Assembly (NCBI RefSeq): GCF_014250685.1
Contig: NZ_JACFAJ010000011.1
Span: forward strand, 1 to 64,000
Length of the DNA: 64,000 bases
Origin: Cetobacterium sp. 2A
GTDB lineage: Bacteria; Fusobacteriota; Fusobacteriia; Fusobacteriales; Fusobacteriaceae
Reading direction: 5' to 3'
This document shows positions 16,680-24,080 of this stretch, in pieces. Both the position numbers and the translations under genes were made by a program. Numbering within the stretch: the first letter of the stretch is position 1; every line of letters starts with the position of its first letter. The notes under the pieces were generated by a model, which did not search any database, was not told the DNA's origin, and saw nothing but the letters and a program-made list of their open reading frames with translations.

Positions 16680-18758
16680 ATGGAAAATATTCAGACTACT
16701 TGTAGTTTTTGTGCTACTGGTTGTAACTTAATTTTTCAAGTCGAAAATAAAGAAATAATTTCATGTAAACCTTTAGAAACATATCCTGTAAATAAAGGGC
16801 TTGCTTGCATTAAAGGCAGAAACTTAGCTTATGAAAACTCTATGAAATACCGTTGCACATCACCACTTCTTCGTGATAACAATGGAGTTATGCAGCCTAT
16901 AAGTTGGGAGGATGCTTATGAAATAATTGCAAAAAAATTTTTAAATATCAATGAAACATATGGTCGAGGTTCTTTAGCATTTTTAAGTACAGGACAAATT
17001 CCTGTTGAAGAAATGGCACTTCTTGGACTTGTAGGAAGATTTGGTTTAGGAATGGAAGGAGATGGGAATACAAGACTTTGTATGGCTACAGCAGCTGTTG
17101 CCTATAATCAATCATTTGGATTTGATGCTCCTGCATATTCATGGGAAGATCTTATGACAACTGATCTTGCGATATTTATTGGGGCTAATCCAGCAATTAG
17201 TCATCCTGTACCATGGTGGAGACTAAAAAAAGAGAATCCTAATGCTGAAATTATAGTTATTGATCCAAGGTATACTGATACAGCTAAGAGCGCTCATAAA
17301 TGGCTTCCTATTAAACCTAAAGCAGATTTAATATTTTTATATACTCTCGCTAATTATCTAATAGCCAAAGATTATATTGACCATGATTTTATAGTGAACC
17401 ATACAGATAATTTTGATGATTTTAAAAAATTTGTAACGAAATTTTCATTAGATGAGCTAGAAAAAAATACCTCTATAAAAAAAGATGAACTTATATCACT
17501 CGCTGAAGATATTCATAACAAAAAAAAGGTCTCTTTTTGGTGGACAATGGGTGTAAATCAGAGTTTTGAAGCTACAAGAACGGCTCAAGCAATCATAAAC
17601 ATCTCACTCATGATTAAAGGATTTGGCGAACATGGAACTGGTGCTAATTCAATTACTGGCCAATGTAATGCAATGGGGTCTAGATTATACAGTGTAGAAA
17701 CATGCTTATATGCTGGAAGAAAATTTAATCTTTTAGAAGATAGAAAAACTATCTCTAAAATTTTAGAAATAGATGATTCTCTTATTCCAACTAGGGAAAC
17801 ACTTCCATTTGATCAAATTATATCAAATATGAAAACCAAAAAAATCAGAGGATTATGGATAGTTGCTACCAATCCAGTAGTATCCTTTCCTCATAATAAA
17901 ATTATGGAAAATCTTAATTCTGCAGCAGATTTTATTGTTGTACAAGATATCTACTATGATACTGAAACAGCAAAACAAGCTCATCTTTTCCTTCCAGCTT
18001 CAACTTCTCTTGAAAAAGAGGGAACATTTATAAATAGTGAAAGAAGATTCTCTGCTGTTCAAAAAGTCGTAGATCCACCAAAAGGAGTAAAAACAGATTA
18101 CGAAATAATTTTAGAAATTGGAAAAGCCTTAGGACTTAATGATAAATTAAAACTTGATAAATGGGCAACACCTGAAGATTCCTTTAATTTATTAAGGGAA
18201 CTGTCAAAAGGTATGCCTTGTGATTTTACAGGGATTGATTATAATAAACTTAAAAATAGCAATGGAATTCAGTGGCCTTTCAGAGAAGAAGAAATATTAA
18301 TAGATAATTCAAGAAATTTATTTTCTGACAATAATTTTTACACAGAAGATCATAGAGCTAAATTTATATTTGAAAATATAACTTCATATCCAGAATTACC
18401 CGATATTCAGTATCCATTTATTCTTATCACAGGGCGTGGTGGTGTTGGTCTTTGGCATACGCTAACTCGCACAAGAAATATTCCTATGGTAGAACATATG
18501 TATCCCCATGAAGATTACGTACTTATAAGCTTTGAAGATGCTAAAAAACTTGAATTAAAAAATGAAGATGAAGTCATACTTACCTCTAAAAATGGATCAT
18601 GTAATATCAAAGTAACCATAAACGATGTAATGACACCTGGTCAAGTTTTTGTATCTATGCACTACAATGTAGCAAATAAATTAACAGATGCTCTATATGA
18701 CCCGTATTCCAAAGAACCTTCATATAAATATGCAACCGTTTCTATAAAAAAGGTATAG
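16680..18758 (+). CDS. Molybdopterin-dependent oxidoreductase (nitrate reductase / formate dehydrogenase superfamily), 4Fe-4S
   Basis: A 692-residue DMSO-reductase-family catalytic subunit. The N-terminal cluster motif is C8-x2-C11-x3-C15 with C43 in GLACIKG. The probable Mo ligand is Cys134 in GNTRLCMATA. Further blocks, WWTMGVNQS, GANSITGQCNAMGSRLY, EKEGTFINSERR and ITGRGGVGLWHT, are closest to cytoplasmic assimilatory-type (NasC/NarB-like) nitrate reductases. There is no Tat signal, so it works in the cytoplasm, and no adjacent electron-transfer subunit. It leads a six-gene plus-strand run with a TDT channel and an efflux machine. The substrate is unproven; nitrate, another oxyanion or formate are possible. 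Confidence 0.85.
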   Translation: MENIQTTCSFCATGCNLIFQVENKEIISCKPLETYPVNKGLACIKGRNLAYENSMKYRCTSPLLRDNNGVMQPISWEDAYEIIAKKFLNINETYGRGSLAFLSTGQIPVEEMALLGLVGRFGLGMEGDGNTRLCMATAAVAYNQSFGFDAPAYSWEDLMTTDLAIFIGANPAISHPVPWWRLKKENPNAEIIVIDPRYTDTAKSAHKWLPIKPKADLIFLYTLANYLIAKDYIDHDFIVNHTDNFDDFKKFVTKFSLDELEKNTSIKKDELISLAEDIHNKKKVSFWWTMGVNQSFEATRTAQAIINISLMIKGFGEHGTGANSITGQCNAMGSRLYSVETCLYAGRKFNLLEDRKTISKILEIDDSLIPTRETLPFDQIISNMKTKKIRGLWIVATNPVVSFPHNKIMENLNSAADFIVVQDIYYDTETAKQAHLFLPASTSLEKEGTFINSERRFSAVQKVVDPPKGVKTDYEIILEIGKALGLNDKLKLDKWATPEDSFNLLRELSKGMPCDFTGIDYNKLKNSNGIQWPFREEEILIDNSRNLFSDNNFYTEDHRAKFIFENITSYPELPDIQYPFILITGRGGVGLWHTLTRTRNIPMVEHMYPHEDYVLISFEDAKKLELKNEDEVILTSKNGSCNIKVTINDVMTPGQVFVSMHYNVANKLTDALYDPYSKEPSYKYATVSIKKV

Positions 18759-18769
18759 GTGATAAAGAT

Positions 18770-19699
18770 ATGGAAAATAAAAGGTCTTTTAAAGATAAAT
18801 TAAGTCAGTATCCTTCTGGAGCATCAGCTCTAGGGTTAGGTATTGTAGGACTTGGTTCTGCTTGGGATAATATTCAGCCTGAAATAGGATATTATATATT
18901 TGTTTTTTGTATAATCTGTTCTCTTGTGTTGATTTCATGTTATATTCTTAAAATTATATTCTGTTTTGATAGTTTTATTGATGATATGAAAGATACACTT
19001 CGTGGGGCAGTTGTTACATCAACAGATATGTCCTTATTAGTTATTTCAACTTTTGTCTATAGGTATGAACCTACTATTGGTAGAATGCTCTGGTTTTTTG
19101 CAACTATAATGCATCTTATCATCTGGTATACATTTACCTATTACAGAATAAAACTTGGGAAATTTTTAGAATTTCATTTTGGATGGTTCGTTACTTATGG
19201 TGGAATTGTTACTGTTGCTGTTACAGCAAATGGTATGGGATTTAACCCCTGGGCGAGAGCATTTTGGTGGATAGGATTTATCTCCACAATAATTCTCATT
19301 CCTATAATTTCTGCAAGAGGGATAAGACTAGGGTTTGAAAATAAATATAAGATTACAATTCCGGTTGTAGCCGCTCCTGTAAATCTTCTTCTTGCGGGAT
19401 ATTTAAGTGGAATATTTGAACCCAACCAAACTTTATTATGTCTTATAGCTATAGCGGCTTTTACGGCTACATTTGTAGCTTGGATAGGAATTTTCCATGC
19501 ATATCGTTTGCCATTTGTTGCAACTTTTGCTGCTTTTACATTTCCACTAAGCATAAGTGTCACTTCTTCCATAAGATTTGGAAAATTTTATCCAAGTTTT
19601 TCATTTTTAGGATGGATTCAGATTATTATTACCACAATAGTCATAACTTATACTACTTGGAGATTTATAAAGTTTTACGTACTAAAAAAAGCTAATTAA
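18770..19699 (+). CDS. TDT (TehA/SLAC1) family membrane transporter
   Basis: A 309-residue protein of about ten hydrophobic helices. YPSGASALGLGIVGLGSAW at residues 14-32 is the typical first TDT helix, and paired helices with conserved Pro and Gly recur through the protein (AAPVNLLLAGYL, FTFPLSISVTSS). Family members include TehA, Mae1 and SLAC1-type anion channels for dicarboxylate, nitrate, chloride or tellurite resistance. The ATG is 11 bases after the molybdoenzyme stop and follows TAGGTGATAAAG, so the pair is translated together; the channel may carry the enzyme's substrate or product. Confidence 0.85.
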   Translation: MENKRSFKDKLSQYPSGASALGLGIVGLGSAWDNIQPEIGYYIFVFCIICSLVLISCYILKIIFCFDSFIDDMKDTLRGAVVTSTDMSLLVISTFVYRYEPTIGRMLWFFATIMHLIIWYTFTYYRIKLGKFLEFHFGWFVTYGGIVTVAVTANGMGFNPWARAFWWIGFISTIILIPIISARGIRLGFENKYKITIPVVAAPVNLLLAGYLSGIFEPNQTLLCLIAIAAFTATFVAWIGIFHAYRLPFVATFAAFTFPLSISVTSSIRFGKFYPSFSFLGWIQIIITTIVITYTTWRFIKFYVLKKAN

Positions 19700-19731
19700 T
19701 AATTATTAATTAGAAACAGAGGAGATAAAAT

Positions 19732-20853
19732 ATGGTATCAATCGAAAACTTAAAAAAATTTGGAAAAAAATATATTATATTCTTTATTTTGTTAATGTTA
19801 GCAGTATATTTTACAGCTGATTATATTATCAGTAATAGGGAGCGAAAACTTTATTTTGGAACTCTTGAAATGGATAAAGTAAATATTTCTCCAGAAATTT
19901 TAGGGAAGATTAGCTATATAGCTGTAGAGCAAGGGGACACTGTAAAAAAAGGTCAGCATCTTGTAGATATAGATAATGAAAAAAATAAATTAATATTAGA
20001 AAATAATAAAATCTCTCTAAAAACCTCTGAAAATCAACTTCTAAAAACTCTAGATGGTACAAGAGAAGAAGAGATTTCAGCTCAAAGAGAAATAGTTAAA
20101 CAACTGAATGCACAAGTTGAACAAAGAAAAAAAGATATTCTAACTGCGACAAGTAATTTAGAGTTTGCTTCTTCAAATTTTGAAAATAAACAAAAAATAT
20201 ATAAGGATACAAAAAGTCTTTTCGAAAAGAAATTTGAAAGTCAATATTCACTTGATACAGCTAGAATCAATTATGAGAATACTTTAAATCAACTACAAGT
20301 TGCAAAACATAATCTTGAAAATAGCAAAATAGCGTTTGAAGGATATGAAGCTCAAAAAAAATCAGCTGAAGAAAATCTTAGACTTATGATAAATGGATTT
20401 AGTAAGAGAGATATTGAAGTAGATAAATTAAAAATACAATCTTCTGAGAAAAATCTTGAACTAACTCAACTAAATATAAATAAAAATGTTATTTTAGCCC
20501 CTCTAGATGGAGTTGTAGAAAGTGTTAATTTTAAATTAGGAGAAGTTGTAGGAACTGGAAATTCTATTATAACAATGCTTGATTCAAAAAATCTGTGGAC
20601 AAAGATATATGTCCATGAAAAAATACTTCCTAAGTTACATCTTGGACAAAAAGTTGTCATTAGAAGTAACTTTGTTCCTAAAAATTATGAAGGTGAAATT
20701 ATCTATATAGCCTCTAATTCAGAATTTACTCCAATGAATATAGTAACTAAAGAAGACAGATTAAAACTTGTTTATCAAATTAAAGTAAAGGTCCTAAATA
20801 ATGATGATAAACTAAAAAGTGGAATGTTAGCTGAGGTGAACTTTGGATTATGA
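19732..20853 (+). CDS. HlyD-type periplasmic adaptor (membrane fusion) protein
   Basis: A 373-residue adaptor with one N-terminal membrane helix (about residues 13-31), a barrel-sandwich half-motif ISYIAVEQGDTVKKGQHLVDID near 62-82, a long alpha-helical coiled coil (about 90-235) and the second half-motif ILAPLDGVVESVNFKLGE near 252. It bridges the ABC permease and the outer-membrane TolC-like channel encoded downstream. It follows the TDT gene by 32 bases with AGAGGAGATAAA, and its stop overlaps the ATPase start by 4 bases. It resembles YbhG/YhiI adaptors of drug or toxic-ion efflux. Confidence 0.92.
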   Translation: MVSIENLKKFGKKYIIFFILLMLAVYFTADYIISNRERKLYFGTLEMDKVNISPEILGKISYIAVEQGDTVKKGQHLVDIDNEKNKLILENNKISLKTSENQLLKTLDGTREEEISAQREIVKQLNAQVEQRKKDILTATSNLEFASSNFENKQKIYKDTKSLFEKKFESQYSLDTARINYENTLNQLQVAKHNLENSKIAFEGYEAQKKSAEENLRLMINGFSKRDIEVDKLKIQSSEKNLELTQLNINKNVILAPLDGVVESVNFKLGEVVGTGNSIITMLDSKNLWTKIYVHEKILPKLHLGQKVVIRSNFVPKNYEGEIIYIASNSEFTPMNIVTKEDRLKLVYQIKVKVLNNDDKLKSGMLAEVNFGL

Positions 20854-21653
20854 ATGAAACAGATTATGTAATAGAAATTAAAAATCTAACAAAAAAATTT
20901 GATACTTACACAGCTGTTGACTCATTGACATTTTCTATCCCAAAAGGAGTTATTTTTGGGTTTTTAGGTCCTAATGGAAGTGGAAAATCAACAACTATAA
21001 GAATGATTTGTGGAGTTTTAACTCCTACATCAGGTGAAGGTAAAGTATTGGGTTATGAACTTAAAAATAATACCGAAGAAATAAAATCTAAAATTGGCTA
21101 TATGTCCCAAAAATTTAGTCTTTATGAGGATCTTATTATTGAAGAAAATTTAAACTTTTATGGCGAAATATATTCTCTTCCTAAATCTAAATTAAAAGAT
21201 AGAGTAGAAGAAATCATCACAATGCTCCATCTTGAAGAAAAGAGAGGATTTCTTTCTAAAAATCTTTCTGGTGGATGGAAACAACGGCTTGCACTTGGAT
21301 GTGCAATCATTCATAAACCTGAACTTCTTATTTTAGACGAGCCTACAGCGGGGGTAGACCCAGTTGCCAGAAGAGAATTTTGGATGCAAATAAAAGATCT
21401 TTTAAACGATGGAATAACTGTACTAGCCACTACTCACTACATGGATGAAGCTTCAATTTGTGACATAATTTGTTTTATTTATGAAGGAAAACTTGTAGTT
21501 ATAGATTCTCCAGAAAACCTTTATAAACTCCACAATACAAACAATCTTGAAGATATATTCATAAGTTATGTAAAAAATCTTTCTCATAAAAATGTCATTT
21601 CTTCATTTACACAGCTCACTGGTCAAAACAACAGAGAAGGTGATAAAACATGA
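20850..21653 (+). CDS. ABC exporter ATP-binding protein
   Basis: A 267-residue nucleotide-binding subunit with Walker A GPNGSGKSTT near residue 38, Q-loop MSQKFSLYED, signature LSGGWKQRLALG near 137, Walker B LLILDEPTAGVDP near 158 and the switch His in TTHYMD. It is of the drug/ABC-2 export subfamily (YbhF, DrrA-like). The 4-base overlaps with both neighbours (ATGA) show tight translational coupling. Confidence 0.94.
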   Translation: MNETDYVIEIKNLTKKFDTYTAVDSLTFSIPKGVIFGFLGPNGSGKSTTIRMICGVLTPTSGEGKVLGYELKNNTEEIKSKIGYMSQKFSLYEDLIIEENLNFYGEIYSLPKSKLKDRVEEIITMLHLEEKRGFLSKNLSGGWKQRLALGCAIIHKPELLILDEPTAGVDPVARREFWMQIKDLLNDGITVLATTHYMDEASICDIICFIYEGKLVVIDSPENLYKLHNTNNLEDIFISYVKNLSHKNVISSFTQLTGQNNREGDKT

Positions 21654-22744
21654 TAAATATTAATAGAGTAATAACCATGGCTAAGAAAGAAATTATACAT
21701 ATAAGAAGAGATAGAGCAAGTCTTGTCATTGCTCTTATACTACCTATATTTCTTCTTCTTCTTTTTGGATTTGCTGTAAGCTCTGATGTTGATAATATTA
21801 AAATTTCTGTATATGATGGTAGTCGTACTATTGAAAGCAGAGAGTTTATTGATAAATTAAATAATTCTACCTATCTTAAAGTTTTTAAGTATGTAGAAAC
21901 TCCAGATGAAGTAGAGAAAAGTATAGATTCTGGAGATGTAAAAATTGGAGTTATTATTCCTGATTATTTTGCTACAAGATTAAGAAGAAATGAACCGAGT
22001 GATGTCCAATTTCTTATAGATGGATCTGATCCATACATTGCCAAAACAGCGTCTTCATATTCAGCTCTTATTGTAAATAGCTATTCTAATACATCAAAGA
22101 AAATAATAAATCCATTTACACTTCTTCTTTATAATCCAACACTCGAGAGTAGTAAATTTAATATTCCGGGAATAATAGGACTTATCCTTCAAAATATAAC
22201 TATAATGCTAACTGCATTTTCTATAGTGAGAGAAAAGGAAAAAGGAACAATGGAACAACTTATAATGACTCCAGTAACTCCTCTTGAGTTAGTGATAGGA
22301 AAAATTATTCCCTATATTTTTATAGCTTTTTTGGAACTAGATATGACTCTTATTTTAGGAAAAATAATTTTTGGTATCGATATTAAAGGAAGTTTAATCT
22401 TTCTTATACTTCTTGGAACAATGTTTCTTGTATGTTCTTTAGCTTTAGGGATACTCATTTCAACAGTTTCAACAACTCAGCTCCAAGCTATGCATATGTC
22501 TCTAGCATATCTTTTACCTAGTGTTATTCTTTCCGGTTTCATCTTTCCTAGGGAAGCTATGCCTAAACCTATATATTTTGTAAGTTATTTGATGCCTTTA
22601 ACATACTTCAACCAGATACTTCGTGGAATAATACTGAAAGGGATAGGGGTAAGAGAACTTCTTCCTGAAATAATCTCACTTTCTATCATAATTATTGTAA
22701 TAGTAATATTTTCAATACATAAATTTAAGAAAACATTAGATTAA
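21650..22744 (+). CDS. ABC-2 type export permease
   Basis: A 364-residue permease of the YbhR/YbhS/YhhJ type: an N-terminal helix (about residues 25-45), a large extracytoplasmic domain (about 46-175), then five helices with the diagnostic VREKEKGTMEQLIMTPV near 191-207 and ILSGFIFPREAMP near 290. Only one permease gene is present, so a homodimer is likely. The start overlaps the ATPase stop by 4 bases. Confidence 0.92.
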   Translation: MININRVITMAKKEIIHIRRDRASLVIALILPIFLLLLFGFAVSSDVDNIKISVYDGSRTIESREFIDKLNNSTYLKVFKYVETPDEVEKSIDSGDVKIGVIIPDYFATRLRRNEPSDVQFLIDGSDPYIAKTASSYSALIVNSYSNTSKKIINPFTLLLYNPTLESSKFNIPGIIGLILQNITIMLTAFSIVREKEKGTMEQLIMTPVTPLELVIGKIIPYIFIAFLELDMTLILGKIIFGIDIKGSLIFLILLGTMFLVCSLALGILISTVSTTQLQAMHMSLAYLLPSVILSGFIFPREAMPKPIYFVSYLMPLTYFNQILRGIILKGIGVRELLPEIISLSIIIIVIVIFSIHKFKKTLD

Positions 22745-22760
22745 CTGGAGGAAAAGATTG

Positions 22761-24008
22761 ATGAAACTGAAAATATTAATGATGATTTTTATTATAAAAC
22801 AGCTTTTTTCTCAAACTATTACCCTGGAAAATGCAATAGAAATTGCAATTAATGAAGGAAAAGAAATAACAATTTCTGAAAATGATTTAAATATTTCTAA
22901 AAAAAAATTAAGTTCAGCTTTTAAGATTGCATTACCAAATTTATTTTATACGGGAGCATACCTTAAAGCTGACACTCCTATATTAGAAAATATACCCATA
23001 AAAGTTAAAAATAGTGGTTATGTAAATTTTATAGGGATATCTCAACCCATATTTCAAGGGGGAGCAATAATTGCCGAAATGAAAGGAGCTAAAATTGCCG
23101 AAACACAGTCTGTTCTAAATTATCTTAAAACAAAGAGAGACGTGAGACTTGAAATTATTTCTATTTATTGTGAAATTTTAGCGGCAAAAAATACTATAGA
23201 GGCATATACAATTTCGAAAAAGCAACTTACCGAAGTTTTAAATTCTCAAAAAGAAAAGATAAAGATTGGGAAAGCTACTAATTCAGATATATTAAAAGCT
23301 GAATATCAACTTCTTGAAATGGAAGCAAATATAATTGATACTCAAAACATCTTAGAAATTGGAATGATTTCTCTTAAACAAAAACTTAATTTTCCCAGTA
23401 ATATTTCTATCGATATAGAAGAGTTCACCATCCCAAAAGAAATATTGTCATTTATAGACTACGAGAGAGACCTCAAAGAGGCCTTAAACAAGAGTATCGC
23501 CTCAAACCTAGCTAAAACTATGATAGAGGATGCTGAGGTCCTTAAAATGGCTACAAGAGCTGATTTTCTACCCCATGCTAAAGTATTTATTGGAAAGGGT
23601 TCTGTTACTGAAGAAGATGAAACAAATAGCTCTTGGGGTGGTGGAGTATTAGTTAACTGGGATATCTTCCACTTCGGAAAAGATTATGACAACTATAAAG
23701 CGGCGGAATTTGAAATAGAAAAAGCAAAACTACAAGAAAAACTTACTACAGATAGTATAGAACTCAATTTACGAAAGGCATATCTAGATATTATAAAAAT
23801 CAATAAACTGATGGAAGTACGATTTAAGGCTCTTGAAGAAGCTGAAGAAAATTTTCAAAGAGATAAGGATAAATTTGAAAGAGGAATAATTTCATTTTTA
23901 GATTTCTTAATATCACAAGCAGCTGTCACAGATTCCAGAGTTAAATACAATAATTTAAAATTTTATCTTTTTACTTCCTTTGAAAGATATCGCTCTCTTC
24001 TTATCTAA
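22761..24008 (+). CDS. TolC family outer membrane efflux channel
   Basis: A 415-residue outer-membrane factor with a short signal peptide ending near LFSQ and two repeats of the OEP fold: ITLENAIEIAINEGKEI near residue 19 and helical-barrel segments with GKATNSDILKAEYQLLEMEA near 170 and an end FERYRSLL. I prefer ATG 22761 over the overlapping TTG at 22758; GGAGG lies 10 bases upstream. It completes the tripartite exporter made with the adaptor and ABC subunits. It is the last gene of the run that begins with the molybdoenzyme. Confidence 0.92.
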   Translation: MKLKILMMIFIIKQLFSQTITLENAIEIAINEGKEITISENDLNISKKKLSSAFKIALPNLFYTGAYLKADTPILENIPIKVKNSGYVNFIGISQPIFQGGAIIAEMKGAKIAETQSVLNYLKTKRDVRLEIISIYCEILAAKNTIEAYTISKKQLTEVLNSQKEKIKIGKATNSDILKAEYQLLEMEANIIDTQNILEIGMISLKQKLNFPSNISIDIEEFTIPKEILSFIDYERDLKEALNKSIASNLAKTMIEDAEVLKMATRADFLPHAKVFIGKGSVTEEDETNSSWGGGVLVNWDIFHFGKDYDNYKAAEFEIEKAKLQEKLTTDSIELNLRKAYLDIIKINKLMEVRFKALEEAEENFQRDKDKFERGIISFLDFLISQAAVTDSRVKYNNLKFYLFTSFERYRSLLI

Positions 24009-24017
24009 ACTTATAAA

Positions 24018-24046
24018 TTGATATTTTCCCTAAAATAAGGTAAAAT
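24018..24046 (+). promoter_or_regulatory. Sigma-70-type promoter of the GGDEF-EAL gene
   Basis: TTGATA (24018-24023) and TAAAAT (24041-24046) are separated by 17 bases, 35 bases before the start codon. Confidence 0.6.
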
Positions 24047-24080
24047 AATAACTTGAAATCTATAAAAGGGGAAAATAATA

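Noticed and set aside
16680-18758. Selenocysteine-containing formate dehydrogenase
   Set aside because: The frame has no internal TGA; the expected metal ligand position is Cys134, and the conserved blocks are nearer to nitrate reductases.
19195-19572. Minus-strand 125-codon ORF inside the TDT gene
   Set aside because: Shadow of a membrane protein gene; no start signal and no family resemblance.
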